64,000 nt of DNA from Rhodobacterales bacterium (GCA_002748285.1 PDSA01000004.1:77321-141320), one strand, 5' to 3'; positions 38,253-48,708 are shown, counted from the first letter of the stretch. Numbers and translations: made by a program. Notes: generated by a model from the sequence alone, not told the origin.

Positions 38253-39940
38253 CGCTTTACCCCCTTATCGGCCAGCGGCAATTCCACGGTGAACACCGCC
38301 CCGCCCTGTTCATGGTTGCGCCCGCGGATGTCTCCGCCAAAAGACTGCACCAACCCGTAAGAAATCGACAGCCCCAGCCCCATGCCCTCGGATTTGCCCA
38401 CGGCTTTGGTGCTGTAATAGGGCTCAAAGATTTTTTCCGGCGCTTTGATCCCCGGGCCGGTGTCCCGCAGACGGATGCGCGCCTTATCGTCGCTGATCTG
38501 CACCGCGATCTCGATGCGCTTATCGGCGCTGCCCTCCATCGCGTCCATGGCGTTGGTGATCAGATTGGTCAGCACCTGCTGCAAGCGCACCTCACCGCCA
38601 CGCACCCAAAGCGGTGCCTCGGGCGGCCGCCAATCGACCGAGACCCGCTGATGCGCCAGACGCGCCTCGCTCATCTCCAACACTGCCGAGATCACCGCAA
38701 TAATGTCCACATCACTGACCGGCTCGCTCTCTTGTTTGGCAAAGGCGCGGAAATTCGAGATAATCCGACCCATGCGCCGGGCCAGCTCGGAAATTTTCGA
38801 CAGATTTTGGCGGGCGGTTTCGGGCTTGTCGCGCTCCAGAAAGGTTTCGGCATTTTCGGCGAAAGAGCGGATCGCCATCAGCGGTTGGTTCAACTCGTGG
38901 CTGATCCCGGCCGACATCTGCCCCAGCGCGGCCAGCTTTCCGGCCTGCACCAGATCATCCTGCGCCTGTTTCAACTCTTGCGTGCGCCGCTCCACCCTTA
39001 ACTCCAGCTCGGCCTTGGCCCGCGCCTCATTCGCCAGCCGCGCCAACACCGCCCGGCGCCGTTCCAGCGCCCAAAACAGGATCGCGCCAAAGCCCAACAG
39101 CACCGCCAGCACCGTCAGCGCCTGCAACCAAGCCAGTTTTATGGCGGCCGAAGTGGACACCAACACCTCGGCGGTCATGCCGATCACCGGCAGCGGGCGG
39201 GTCAGATGCAGCGCGGTTTTTGGGATGTAAGGGCCGGAATTGATCGACCAAATATCAAAACCCGCCCGTTTTGAGACCCGCTCAGGAAACGCGCCCTCAG
39301 ACGGGGTTTTGCGGTGCAGGATCAGTTCCGAGCGATTGGCCACAAAGATCAGCCCCGCCTGATCGGTGAAAAACACGGTATGCGTTTCGCTGCGCCAGTC
39401 GGATTCTTCGATCGTTTCCATATCCACCGCGACAATCACCGCCCCCAACACCACGCCCTGTTCGATGATCGGGGCGGCAAAGGAAAAAATCCGCTGGTCG
39501 CTGGCCGCAAGATAGCTGTGCGCCACCCCCAATGCGCCGCGCATCGCTCGTTGGAAATGGAGGCCCGCCGCCAGATCCCCGGCCATTTCCACCGGCGCTG
39601 CGGCCAGAACCCGGCCCTGATTCGAAGCCAGCATGATGGCGGCGGATCCGGTCTTGTCGGCGCGTGACAGCAACAGATGCTCAATCGCCGCCCGCTCGCC
39701 CTGCCCTTTGACAAAAGCGCGCAGCTGTGGGTGGTCAGCCATCATCACCGCCACCTGCCGAAAGCGCTGCAACTGGCCCACCAGCCGATCCGACGCCAGC
39801 GACAAATCCGCCTGCCCGCGTGCCGCCAGTTGCACCAGCGCCGACGTATAGCCAAACCACCCCACCCCCGCAGCCATTGAGGCCACCAGCAGCAGAAACA
39901 GAGATGTTGCGATCAGACGTTGAAACCGAAATGCCCTCAT
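38249..39940 (-). CDS. dctB: C4-dicarboxylate sensor histidine kinase DctB
   Basis: 563 residues. Two membrane spans (near residues 10-30 and about 265-285) frame a double-PAS/CACHE periplasmic sensor. A coiled coil (ANEARAKAELELRVERRTQE) leads to the H-box AGISHELNQPLMAIR with His near 348. ATP-binding boxes (NLITNAMDAMEG, DTGPGI, GMGLGLS) are intact. The stop overlaps the start of dctD (ATGA). Confidence 0.95.
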   Translation of the reverse strand: MRAFRFQRLIATSLFLLLVASMAAGVGWFGYTSALVQLAARGQADLSLASDRLVGQLQRFRQVAVMMADHPQLRAFVKGQGERAAIEHLLLSRADKTGSAAIMLASNQGRVLAAAPVEMAGDLAAGLHFQRAMRGALGVAHSYLAASDQRIFSFAAPIIEQGVVLGAVIVAVDMETIEESDWRSETHTVFFTDQAGLIFVANRSELILHRKTPSEGAFPERVSKRAGFDIWSINSGPYIPKTALHLTRPLPVIGMTAEVLVSTSAAIKLAWLQALTVLAVLLGFGAILFWALERRRAVLARLANEARAKAELELRVERRTQELKQAQDDLVQAGKLAALGQMSAGISHELNQPLMAIRSFAENAETFLERDKPETARQNLSKISELARRMGRIISNFRAFAKQESEPVSDVDIIAVISAVLEMSEARLAHQRVSVDWRPPEAPLWVRGGEVRLQQVLTNLITNAMDAMEGSADKRIEIAVQISDDKARIRLRDTGPGIKAPEKIFEPYYSTKAVGKSEGMGLGLSISYGLVQSFGGDIRGRNHEQGGAVFTVELPLADKGVKR

Positions 39941-39981
39941 GGGGGTGCAGTTTAGGAAAACCGGGCGTCAAAAGCTAGGGG

Positions 39982-40111
39982 AAGACCTCTGCATAATGCC
40001 GCATAACGTCAAGAACGCGGGGCTGCGCCTGCCAGGGGGCAGGCAGGCTTAAGGACGGCCCAGAGGCCGGGCGGGGCATTGAGAGGGAGCGCAGCCTTAT
40101 GCAGAGGTCTT
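39982..40111. mobile_element. Miniature inverted-repeat element, copy C
   Basis: A 130-bp element bounded by perfect 15-bp inverted repeats, AAGACCTCTGCATAA (39982-39996) and TTATGCAGAGGTCTT (40097-40111). The interior contains the family core GCGCCTGCC...GGCAGGCAGGC and GGCCGGGCGGGGCA, which matches the right half of copy E closely. It has no coding capacity, so it would be a MITE-like element moved by an absent transposase. It lies between dctB and rng. Confidence 0.75.
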
Positions 40112-40490
40112 AGGGAGGTTGATCGAAGGTAGTGGCGATATTTTTGGCAGGCTGTTTTACAATTCCTTAACGGGCTACATATATGTTCGCATTATGTTCT
40201 GGATTGTTTTACAGTTTACAAGGTTCCTGCGGCAGCATTTCCTTGCCTCCAAACCGGTCTGGCCCCTGCTCCGCATTGATGCTGCGGTAAGGATACAACT
40301 TGCGAAAGAAATGCCGCAGCGCAATCCCAGACTCTGGCAACGCCCGCTCATGGAATATGTCAGCCGAGGGCCACCTGCCCTTAGGGAAGGCTTTCAGGAT
40401 TGGTTGCCATTGACTGGTGATGCGGCCACCGAACGCTTCAGGCCGCAAAGCCGGTCTGGGACAGGAAATCCGTATGGCGCAAGGGTCTTT
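40112..40490. other. Gap without a recognised gene
   Basis: This 379-bp gap between copy C and rng shows no convincing gene. The plus strand contains ATGTTCTGGATT at about 40194, similar to ATGTTCTGGATTTTGCG near 53728 in another empty gap; whether these are remnants of one sequence is uncertain. The yacG gene often found after rng is not seen here. Confidence 0.45.
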
Positions 40491-41528
40491 CTATCCCAAA
40501 ACGCACTCCGCAAGCGCCAGCCTTTCGCGTTTGCGTTGCAGTTCGTAATGGCCCAGCGGGGTGAAGCCGACCAGCGTTGTGTCGATATGATCGGCCCGAA
40601 ACGCGCTGCGCAGGGCGGTTTCAAATTGCTTGCGGTCTTTTTTAGCCATCGGAGCCAGATCAATGGTGATCTGCCCCCCCAGCCCCCGCAGCCGCAACTG
40701 ACGGGGCAATTCACGGGCACAGGCCAGATTGGCCTTCAACCCGGCTGCCGGCGAGGTATCGCCACCGGTGTTAACATCAACCGCCACCAGCGCCCGGGTG
40801 GGTTCGACGAAAATCGAGGCTCCGCCCCCCAGCGTCACCTGCGGGCTGCGCAACGCTTCGATGGCATCCCAGACCCCGTGGTCTTCGAATGCGCCATCGG
40901 CACTGGACACCAGATCCGGTTGCGGCCAATCGCGCCAGCCCAGATGATGCGGATCAGGGCCCTCCAGCAGCAATGCCGGGCCGCTGCCCGTATCTTCCAG
41001 AACCGCCTCAGCCGCGTTGCGCATGGCAATGGCATCATCTTCGATCTCTTCGGCCTCCACCCCCGCACAGCTGGAACGCAGGATCATGCCAAAACCGGCC
41101 CCGTCCATGGCGATATGGGCGATTTCCAGCAGCCGGTCGCGTTCATCCTCATCGCGGATCGTGCGCGAAATGTTCAACCCCGGCGCATCCGGGGTGACGA
41201 TGGCATAGCGGCTTTTGAACAAAACCTTGTGAGTGAGCGGGATCGCTTTGCCTTCTTCAGCAAAACCGGTGATCTGCACCAGCAGCTCCTGCCCCGGGGC
41301 CAGCCCTCTGGCCTGACGCAGAAAGCCGGTTTGCCCATCGGGCAGCCGCAGCATCATGCCCCCCTGCCCCTTCAGCGGACGGTCAGCCACCGCGCGGTAA
41401 ATCGCTCCGGGGATCGGCAGGCTGGCATCGGCGGGCGACAGCAGCAAATCCTGCAATTTACCATCCACCATCAGCGCCGCCGCAGCCGCGCCGTTGATAT
41501 GATCCAATGCCACCAAAGAGCCCTTCAT
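40491..41528 (-). CDS. rng: Ribonuclease E/G family protein
   Basis: 345 residues, a short RNase G-like protein. The catalytic acidic pair lies in [12 protein letters not shown] and [13 protein letters not shown]. An S1-like N-terminal region and the [19 protein letters not shown] segment are also visible. The ATG overlaps the maf stop (ATGA), so rng is co-translated with maf. The frame is open 34 codons upstream, but that is maf in another frame. Confidence 0.85.
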   Translation of the reverse strand: MKGSLVALDHINGAAAAALMVDGKLQDLLLSPADASLPIPGAIYRAVADRPLKGQGGMMLRLPDGQTGFLRQARGLAPGQELLVQITGFAEEGKAIPLTHKVLFKSRYAIVTPDAPGLNISRTIRDEDERDRLLEIAHIAMDGAGFGMILRSSCAGVEAEEIEDDAIAMRNAAEAVLEDTGSGPALLLEGPDPHHLGWRDWPQPDLVSSADGAFEDHGVWDAIEALRSPQVTLGGGASIFVEPTRALVAVDVNTGGDTSPAAGLKANLACARELPRQLRLRGLGGQITIDLAPMAKKDRKQFETALRSAFRADHIDTTLVGFTPLGHYELQRKRERLALAECVLG

Positions 41529-42109
41529 GCCGACCACCCCTGCAATAGCGGATAGCCCGCCGTTCTTAACAATGTTGCGGTTTCGGCCACCGGCAGCCCC
41601 ATCACCGCGCTGTAAGAGCCACTGATCCATGGAATAAATGCACCAAACGGGCCTTGAATCGCATAGGCTCCGGCCTTGCCCTGCCAGTCATTGCTGGCCA
41701 GATAGGCGTTGAGTTCATCATCCGAGAGCCGCTTGACCTTGACCGTGCTGACCACATCGCGCTGCCAGATCCGCTCACCACGCTTCACGGCAACCGAAGT
41801 GATCACCCGATGCCGCCGCCCGGCCAGCGCCAGCAGGAACTGAGCCGCCTCGGCCGCATCCTCGGGTTTGCCCAAAATCCGCCGCCCCAAGGCCACGGTG
41901 GTATCGGCGCATAGCACAATATCGGTCTGCTCGGCCGACACCGCCTGCACCTTCTCGCGAGCAATGCGCGCACAATAGGGCCGAGGCAACTCGGCTTTGA
42001 GCGGGGTTTCGTCGATATCGGGCGGACACACCGCATCCGCGGCCACGCCAATCTGGCCCAGCAGCTCGGCCCGCCGGGGGCTGGCAGAGCCCAGAATCAG
42101 CCGCGCCAC
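41525..42109 (-). CDS. maf: Maf family nucleotide pyrophosphatase
   Basis: 194 residues. The family signature [14 protein letters not shown] opens the protein, and the catalytic Asp region is [12 protein letters not shown], with the [11 protein letters not shown] segment near the end. Maf proteins hydrolyse non-canonical nucleotides (dTTP/UTP or m7GTP types); which type is not resolved. It starts four bases after infA. Confidence 0.93.
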   Translation of the reverse strand: MARLILGSASPRRAELLGQIGVAADAVCPPDIDETPLKAELPRPYCARIAREKVQAVSAEQTDIVLCADTTVALGRRILGKPEDAAEAAQFLLALAGRRHRVITSVAVKRGERIWQRDVVSTVKVKRLSDDELNAYLASNDWQGKAGAYAIQGPFGAFIPWISGSYSAVMGLPVAETATLLRTAGYPLLQGWSA

Positions 42110-42113
42110 GGGA

Positions 42114-42332
42114 TTATTTGAAACGATAGTTGATCCGCCCTTTGGTCAGATCATAGGGGGTCATTTCGACCTGCACCTTGTCACCAGCCAACACGCGGAT
42201 GCGGTTTTTGCGCATTTTTCCTGCCGTATGAGCGATGATTTCATGGCCGTTCTCCAGCTCGACCCGAAACGTCGCATTTGGCAGGAGTTCCTTTACGACA
42301 CCGGGAAATTCGAGCAGTTCTTCCTTGGCCAT
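42114..42332 (-). CDS. infA: Translation initiation factor IF-1
   Basis: 72-residue single OB-fold protein. [20 protein letters not shown] and [17 protein letters not shown] are the conserved parts, ending KGRINYRFK. The start has AGGAG eight bases upstream; earlier in-frame ATGs are not IF-1-like. First gene of infA-maf-rng. Confidence 0.96.
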   Translation of the reverse strand: MAKEELLEFPGVVKELLPNATFRVELENGHEIIAHTAGKMRKNRIRVLAGDKVQVEMTPYDLTKGRINYRFK

Positions 42333-42565
42333 GTTCACTCCTATAAAATTCCGCCCACCCATGCGTGAGCGCCCCCTAGATGGCGTCAAAGTGCCAATTA
42401 TTCAAGAGCTTTCTTGCGCTGTGGGCCTATTAATGCGGTGCTGCGGGCGGGAAATCCGCGAATTGCCGCCGGTTGCGTTTTATAGGCGGGCTGGTCTGTG
42501 CCCGCAATGGTAGTGCTGTTTGCGAATGAAGCGAGGGGGCATGACAAACTTGCGTATAGGAAAAA

Positions 42566-42627
42566 GACGCCGGGTTGCGCCTGCCGGGGGGCAGGCAGGC
42601 GCAGCCCGGCCTAACGGCCGGGCGGAA
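42566..42627. repeat. Palindromic repeat family, copy D
   Basis: A 17-bp inverted repeat, GCCGGGTTGCGCCTGCC with GGCAGGCGCAGCCCGGC (16 of 17 pairing), followed by GGCCGGGCGG. It shares the 23-bp core with copies A and E. It lies 49 bp from the mraY stop, exactly where the cell-wall cluster is interrupted. Confidence 0.75.
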
Positions 42628-42675
42628 CAGATTAATGGAATGCCCTTAAATGATTCACCGCGTCAAAGGACTGCC

Positions 42676-43637
42676 TTACCGCACCTTCAGGGTAGCCAAG
42701 CCGATCAAAGCCAGGATCAGCGCGATGATCCAGAAACGGATTACGATTTGCGGCTCGGACCAGCCGCGCTTTTCATAATGGTGGTGGATCGGTGCCATCA
42801 GGAACACCCGCCGCCCGGTGCGTTTGAAATAAAGCACCTGAATGATCACCGAAAGCGCCTCGACCACGAACAGCCCGCCGACAATCGCCAGCCAATCAGC
42901 GCCGAGGTAAACACGAACAATTCGCCGGTGCTGGGTACATAATGCACGTCCAGATATTCCGTAAAATCGACCCGACCCACCGCATAGGCGATCACCCCCA
43001 AAGTGCCCGCCGCGATCATCACCGGCATAATCGCCAGACCATCCAGCCCATCGGTCAGGTTCACCGCATTGGCCGATCCCAGAATTACGATCACCACAAA
43101 CGGAATGAACAAATAGCCCAGATTGATCAGCGTGTCCTTGAACACCGGCAGCGCCAACTTGTAGGCCAGCGCTTCGGGGTGATAGCTGGCGGCCCAGAAC
43201 CCGGCAATGGCGGCAATCACCAGCCCCAGCGCCAACCGGATCTTGCCGGACACGCCTTTGGTGTTGTTTTTAGAGACCTTGGCATAGTCATCGGCAAAGC
43301 CAATCGCGCCAAAGGACAGGGTGACAAACAGCACCATCCACACATAAGGGTTGTCCAGCCGCGCCCAGAGCAGGCTGGAAACGCAAAGTGCGCCCAAAAT
43401 CAGCACCCCGCCCATGGTGGGGGTGCCGGCCTTTTCCAGAATGTGGCTCTGCGGGCCGTCTTCGCGGATGGGTTGGCCTTTTTTCTGCTTGGCTCTCAAC
43501 AGGTTGATCAGCGGCCTGCCAAACACAAAGCCAAACAGCAACGCCGTGAAAAACGCCCCGCCCGAACGCACGGTGATATAGCGAAACAGGTTGAAAACAT
43601 CGCCACCATCCGAAAACTGAGACAACCAATACAGCAT
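42676..43637 (-). pseudogene. mraY: Phospho-N-acetylmuramoyl-pentapeptide transferase MraY, internal deletion and frameshift
   Basis: Transfers phospho-MurNAc-pentapeptide to undecaprenyl phosphate (lipid I). The first frame (42846-43637) has GFADDYAKV and [10 protein letters not shown] and ends in the foreign-looking tail [14 protein letters not shown]. The second frame (42676-42867, continuing upstream as [14 protein letters not shown]) carries APIHHHYEK and ends GLATLKVR, the normal C-terminus. About 120 bp between FTSALIG and LAIVGG are missing, including the FMGDTGS catalytic motif. Junction near 42888-42894. MraY is essential, so this is likely an assembly error or there is a second copy. 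Confidence 0.85.
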
Positions 43638-43643
43638 TTGCCC

Positions 43644-45074
43644 TTACCCTTTAATTTCTGTGTTCGCGCCGACGCCCAGCTGACGGATCGCCCGGACGAC
43701 ACGACTGACCTCTGAGCCAAGTGAGCCCTTTACCAAGACCACATCACCGGCGTCCAGAAGCTCCCTCGCCATGACCGCCAGATCCGCAGCATCTTGCCGC
43801 CAATGGCCGCGTTTGACCGGGGGCAGAGCCTCCCATAAGCTGCGCATCCGCAAACCGCAACAGTGAATTTGGTCGATTTCTTCCAAACTGGGATGGGCGG
43901 CAAAGGCGGCGTGCAGGGCCATCTCATCCGCGCCCAGCTCCAGCATATCGCCCAAAATCGCCACCCTGCGCCCGCTTGCGCCATGTGTCGGACGGCTGGC
44001 GGCCAGCACTTTCAGCGCCGCATCCAGCGAGGTCGGGTTGGCGTTATACGCATCATCAATCAGCGTCACCGATTGCGCGGGGTCAGAGGCATCGAGTTGC
44101 ACATTCTCATGCGTGCCACGCCCGGCGGGGGGCTGCCACAGGCGCAGATCCTCGGCCGCCTGTCCGATATCGGCCCCCAGCGCCTGCACCACGGCCAGCA
44201 CTCCCAGCGCGTTCATGGCGAAATGCTGCCCCGGCGAGGCGAGCGTAAACGTCACCGCCGTGCCGTTCAGATCGGCGTGACCGATGGTGGCGTTGTGTCT
44301 GAGTTCAACCTGCTGCAACCGGGCGGCGTTGCGGCTGTGGGTGCCAAAGGTGGTGAGGGTTGCCCCGGCGCGTTGGGCCGCGGCGATCAGGATCGATGAG
44401 GTGTCCAGATCACCATTGACCACTGCAACACCTTTGGGCTGCAAGCCTTTGAAAATCGAGGCTTTCTCAACCGCAATCCCTTCGATTCCGTCAAAGGCTT
44501 GCATATGCGCGGGCACAACCGTGGTGATCATCGCCACATCCGGGCGGGTCAGCTCAGCCAGCGGGGCGATCTCGCCGGGGCTGCTCATGCCGATCTCGGT
44601 CACGGCAAAATCAGCCTCCTGCGGCATCCGCGCCAGCGTCAGTGGCACGCCCCAATGGTTGTTATAGCTTTTTTCGGCCGCGAACACCCGCCCCTGCCCG
44701 GCCAGAGCGGTGCGCAGCATTTCCTTGGACGAGGTCTTGCCGACCGAGCCGGTAATCCCCACCACCTTGGCCGCCGTGCGGGCGCGGGCAAAGCGGGCCA
44801 TGGCCTGCAACGCCTGCAACACATCCTCGACGATCAACAGCGGCGCATCCGCCCCCACCCCGTCCGGCACGCGCGACACCAGCGCCGCCGCCGCGCCTTT
44901 TTCCAGCGCCTGAGCCACGAAGTCATGGCCATCGCGGACATCTTTGAGCGCCACGAACAAATCTCCGGGGGCAAGCGAGCGGCTGTCGATCGACACCCCG
45001 CTGGCCTGCCAATCGCGATCCGAGCGCCCTGACGTAGCAGCCACAGCATCGGCAGAGGTCCATAGAATGCTCAT
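43644..45074 (-). CDS. murF: UDP-MurNAc-tripeptide--D-Ala-D-Ala ligase
   Basis: 476 residues. The Mur ligase ATP loop GITGSVGKTSSKEML and the NNHWGVPLTLARMP segment are present. The C-terminal domain includes DDAYNANPTSLDAAL, which marks MurF. The ATG overlaps the murE stop; mraY starts 6 bp after the stop. Confidence 0.95.
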   Translation of the reverse strand: MSILWTSADAVAATSGRSDRDWQASGVSIDSRSLAPGDLFVALKDVRDGHDFVAQALEKGAAAALVSRVPDGVGADAPLLIVEDVLQALQAMARFARARTAAKVVGITGSVGKTSSKEMLRTALAGQGRVFAAEKSYNNHWGVPLTLARMPQEADFAVTEIGMSSPGEIAPLAELTRPDVAMITTVVPAHMQAFDGIEGIAVEKASIFKGLQPKGVAVVNGDLDTSSILIAAAQRAGATLTTFGTHSRNAARLQQVELRHNATIGHADLNGTAVTFTLASPGQHFAMNALGVLAVVQALGADIGQAAEDLRLWQPPAGRGTHENVQLDASDPAQSVTLIDDAYNANPTSLDAALKVLAASRPTHGASGRRVAILGDMLELGADEMALHAAFAAHPSLEEIDQIHCCGLRMRSLWEALPPVKRGHWRQDAADLAVMARELLDAGDVVLVKGSLGSEVSRVVRAIRQLGVGANTEIKG

Positions 45075-46561
45075 GTCAAACGCCCCTCCAAGGCCGCCAC
45101 GGCCACGCTGGCCTGTTCCGCATCATCAAAGGGCAGCACATCATCGCCGACGATCTGCCCGGTTTCATGGCCCTTGCCGGCAATCAACAACGCATCCCCA
45201 GCCCCCAGGGCATCAACGGCGCGCAAAATCGCTTCGGCCCGGTCGCCGACCTCATAGGCTTCGGGGCAGCCCTGCATCACCATGGAGCGGATATGGGCGG
45301 GGTCTTCGCTGCGGGGGTTGTCATCGGTGACAAACACCAGATCGGCATTTTCTGCCGCCGCCTGCCCCATCAGGATGCGTTTGCCGGGGTCGCGGTCTCC
45401 ACCAGCGCCCAGCACCACGATCAGACGGCCCATCACATGCGGGCGCATCGCCTGCAAGGCCGATTGCACCGCATCCGGCGTATGCGCGTAATCGACAAAG
45501 ACCGGTGCGCCGTTTTCCCGGGTGGCGGCCAGCTGCATCCGGCCGCGCACCGTGGTCAGGGCGGGCAGCGCCTGAAACACCTGATCCGGTTCCGCCCCGC
45601 AGGCAATCACCAGCCCCGCCGCCAGCAGCGCATTTTCCACCTGAAAACCGCCCACCAGCCCGATACGGGCCTGATACGCATCACCGAGCCATTCAAAGCG
45701 AATATCCTGCCCGGTATTGTCGTAACGATGCCCGGTCAGGCGCAAATGGCAATCGGAACGGGTGCCGACCATGATAACCTTTTGCCCGCGTTGCTTGGCG
45801 ATCTGCACCACCTCTTCGCCCTTTGGGTCCATGATATTGATCACCGCGGCGGCATCATCGCCCAACACCCGGCGAAACAGCCCCATTTTGGCGTTGAAAT
45901 AGTTTTCAAAGGTTTCGTGGTAATCCAGATGGTCCTGCGTGAAATTGGTAAAGCCGGCGGCGGTCAGAAAAACGCCATCCAGACGGCGCTGCGCCAGACC
46001 GTGCGAGGACGCCTCCATCGCGCAATGAGTCACCCCGGCCTCGGCCATATCGGCCAGCAGGCGGTGCAGCAGGATGGGTTCAGGCGTGGTATGGGCCAGC
46101 GGAGCCTGATAGGCGCCCTCAACCCCGGTGGTGCCCAGATTGGCCGCGGTGATGCCCATCTCGGTCCAGAGCTGGCGCACAAAGGTCGACACCGAGGTTT
46201 TGCCATTGGTGCCGGTCACCGCTACCATGAATTCAGGCTGAAATTCAAACCACAGCGCAGCGGCACCGGCCAGCGCTTGCCGGGGGTCTTCGGCCAGCAC
46301 CAGCGGCACATTGGCAGCGGCCAACTCATCCTTGGCCAGCGCCGCGCCGTGCGGATCGGTCAGGATCGCTCCGGCCCCCATGCGCAGCGCATATTGGATA
46401 AATTCTCCGCCATGCACTTGGGTGCCGGGAAGGGCGGCAAACAGATGGCCGGGTTTGACAAGACGACTGTCAATCGCCAGCCCGGTGATCGCCGCCTCTT
46501 GTCCGCCCACGGCCCGCAGGCCCAGATCGCTCAGCGTTTTCGTGCCGGTTGGCTCTGCCAT
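45071..46561 (-). CDS. murE: UDP-MurNAc-L-Ala-D-Glu--meso-DAP ligase
   Basis: 496 residues. ATP loop VTGTNGKTSVSTFV and the carbamylated-Lys region are intact. DNPRSEDPAHI matches the DNPR motif that selects meso-diaminopimelate in MurE, consistent with a Gram-negative wall. Full length. Confidence 0.95.
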   Translation of the reverse strand: MAEPTGTKTLSDLGLRAVGGQEAAITGLAIDSRLVKPGHLFAALPGTQVHGGEFIQYALRMGAGAILTDPHGAALAKDELAAANVPLVLAEDPRQALAGAAALWFEFQPEFMVAVTGTNGKTSVSTFVRQLWTEMGITAANLGTTGVEGAYQAPLAHTTPEPILLHRLLADMAEAGVTHCAMEASSHGLAQRRLDGVFLTAAGFTNFTQDHLDYHETFENYFNAKMGLFRRVLGDDAAAVINIMDPKGEEVVQIAKQRGQKVIMVGTRSDCHLRLTGHRYDNTGQDIRFEWLGDAYQARIGLVGGFQVENALLAAGLVIACGAEPDQVFQALPALTTVRGRMQLAATRENGAPVFVDYAHTPDAVQSALQAMRPHVMGRLIVVLGAGGDRDPGKRILMGQAAAENADLVFVTDDNPRSEDPAHIRSMVMQGCPEAYEVGDRAEAILRAVDALGAGDALLIAGKGHETGQIVGDDVLPFDDAEQASVAVAALEGRLT

Positions 46562-46582
46562 GTCATCCCCCAGATCAATGCC

Positions 46583-48364
46583 TTACTGGCTGGTCAATGT
46601 TACTCCGGTTGGCTTTACCGGCTCAAGCGCTGGCCGCAACCCCAAAAGCGGCGCAATCCGGCGGATCATCTCGGCTGCCACCGGCACCGCCGTCCAACCT
46701 GCGGTGCGCCGGGGTTTCTTGCCCGAGTTTTCAACCGGCTCATCCAGCGTCACAATCAGCACATATTTCGGATCATGGGCCGGGAACACGGAGGCAAATG
46801 TCGCAACCACCTTGTCCTTGTAATAGCCTCCGCGCGGCTTGGGTTTGTCGGCCGTGCCGGTCTTACCCCCCACAGCATAGCCCTTGACCTCGCCAAAAGA
46901 GGCGGTGCCCTTCACCACAACCTGACGCAGGATCTTGCCGATTTGCCTGGATGTGCGCTGGGAAATCACCCGCTCATTTTTGATGGGGCCGGTCTGGCGG
47001 ATCAGGGTGGGTTTAACCTTAAATCCACCATTGACGATGGAAGAATACCCCGCCGCCAGATGCAGCGGGCTTGAGGACAGGCCGTGACCAAACGAGATTG
47101 TCATCGCCGAGATTTCCGACCAGTTGCGCGGCAACAAAGGCTTGGCTCCGGGCGCTTCGATCAGCTCAACCGGAGTGGGCTCAAGGAAACCCAGCTTGCC
47201 CAGAAATTCCTGCTGGCGTTTGGGACCGATTTGCGTTGCCATCCGTGCGGTGCCGATATTGGAGGATTTCACGATAATATCGGTGACCGACAGCCGGGCA
47301 CCGTAATTGTGGAAATCACGGATCTTATGCTTGCCCCAGCGCAGAGGCCCCTTGGTGTTGATCTCGGTCTGTGGATTGACCAACCCCAGATCAAGCGCCT
47401 GCGCGGCGGTGAAGGCCTTGAACACCGATCCAAGCTCGTAAACCCCCTGCACGGCGCGGTTAAAAAGCGGGCTGTCGGCGGCATCGCCCTGGGTCAGGAT
47501 GCGCGGGCGGGTGTTGGGATCGAAATCGGGCAGGCTGAGCATCGAGATCACCTCGCCGCTATGCACATCCATCAGCACCGCCGCCGCGCCCTTGGCGTTC
47601 ATCAGCTTCATGCCGCCGGCCAGAACCTCGCGGGCGGCAGATTGGATGGTCATATCAATGGACAACTGCAAAGGCTGACTGGCCTGATTGGGGTCACGCA
47701 AATAGTCGTCATAGGCTTTCTCAACCCCGGCAGTGCCGATCACCTCGGCCGAGTTCACCCCCTCGCGGCCAAAGCTGGCCCCGCCCAGAATATGCGCCGC
47801 CAGCCGGCCATTGGGATAAAGGCGCATCTCGCGGCGGCCAAACAGCAGGCCGGGCTCGCCAATCTCATGCACCGCCTGCATCTGCTCGGGGCTGATTTTT
47901 TTCTTGATCCACAAAAACTTGCGCCCGCTGGTGAACTGGTGCAGCAACTTGTCCCGCTCCAGATCGGGGAATATTTCCGCCAAATGCTGCGCCGCCGCCG
48001 CCTTATCAACCATGATCGGCGGCTGAGCATAGAGCGCATGGGTCGCCAGATTGGTGGCCAGAATTTTGCCGTTACGGTCAACAATATCGGCCCGGCTGGC
48101 GATGATGCTGGTGCCAGAGGCGGCCGTGCGGGGTTCGACCGGTTCGCTGGCGGCCAGGCTGCCCATACGCACCCCGATCACCATGAAGGCACAAAAAAAC
48201 AGCGCCCCCAGCACCAGCAAACGGCCCTCGGCCCGCTGGCGGGCCTTGTCGCGCATGGCTTCGTGGCGGGCGCGGATGTTTTCGCGCTCAATCGCATCGG
48301 GGTTTTCACCGCTGCTGCGGGCCTTCAGAATGCGGGCAAGCGGGCGCAGCGGAATGCGGGTCAT
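46583..48364 (-). CDS. ftsI: Division transpeptidase FtsI (PBP3)
   Basis: 593-residue bitopic septal transpeptidase. One membrane span (LLVLGALFFCAFMVIGVRMG) follows a basic cytoplasmic N-terminus. Active-site motifs: SVFK (in YELGSVFKAFTA), SSN (in VKSSNIGTARMA) and KTGTAD. A PBP dimerisation domain lies between. ATGA overlap with ftsL. Confidence 0.95.
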   Translation of the reverse strand: MTRIPLRPLARILKARSSGENPDAIERENIRARHEAMRDKARQRAEGRLLVLGALFFCAFMVIGVRMGSLAASEPVEPRTAASGTSIIASRADIVDRNGKILATNLATHALYAQPPIMVDKAAAAQHLAEIFPDLERDKLLHQFTSGRKFLWIKKKISPEQMQAVHEIGEPGLLFGRREMRLYPNGRLAAHILGGASFGREGVNSAEVIGTAGVEKAYDDYLRDPNQASQPLQLSIDMTIQSAAREVLAGGMKLMNAKGAAAVLMDVHSGEVISMLSLPDFDPNTRPRILTQGDAADSPLFNRAVQGVYELGSVFKAFTAAQALDLGLVNPQTEINTKGPLRWGKHKIRDFHNYGARLSVTDIIVKSSNIGTARMATQIGPKRQQEFLGKLGFLEPTPVELIEAPGAKPLLPRNWSEISAMTISFGHGLSSSPLHLAAGYSSIVNGGFKVKPTLIRQTGPIKNERVISQRTSRQIGKILRQVVVKGTASFGEVKGYAVGGKTGTADKPKPRGGYYKDKVVATFASVFPAHDPKYVLIVTLDEPVENSGKKPRRTAGWTAVPVAAEMIRRIAPLLGLRPALEPVKPTGVTLTSQ

Positions 48365-48708
48365 TGGCCTTGCTCCAATTTTGCGGACAGGTTGACGGGG
48401 TTCAGGACCGGCCCCGGGTCGGGCGCGGGGTAAACCACCTGATCAATCTTGCCGAAATGCTCGGGCGTCAGCGGCAGCAGGCCCAGCCGGTCGAAATTGA
48501 GCTCGGCCAGTTCGCGCAACCGTTCCGGGCGGTTCAGATAGGCCCATTCGGCGTTCAACACCGCTAGCCTTTCCCGCGCCTGCCCGATGTCGCGTTGCAG
48601 CCCCGAAACCACCTGCAATGAATTGCGGGTTTTGTAGTTTTCCCGATACGACCAGAACGCTAGCGCGATCACGGCCAGCGCGGAAATCACATAAAAAAAG
48701 CTACGCAT
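48361..48708 (-). CDS. ftsL: Cell division protein FtsL
   Basis: 115 residues: a short cytoplasmic start, one membrane span ([18 protein letters not shown]) and a coiled-coil periplasmic part ([20 protein letters not shown]). The family is poorly conserved, but position between rsmH and ftsI and topology support the name. The ATG overlaps the rsmH stop by 8 bp. Confidence 0.85.
   Translation of the reverse strand: MRSFFYVISALAVIALAFWSYRENYKTRNSLQVVSGLQRDIGQARERLAVLNAEWAYLNRPERLRELAELNFDRLGLLPLTPEHFGKIDQVVYPAPDPGPVLNPVNLSAKLEQGQ

Noticed and set aside
40119..41555. Long plus-strand open frame opposite rng
   Set aside because: Most of it is antisense to rng; the part before 40490 is unsupported.
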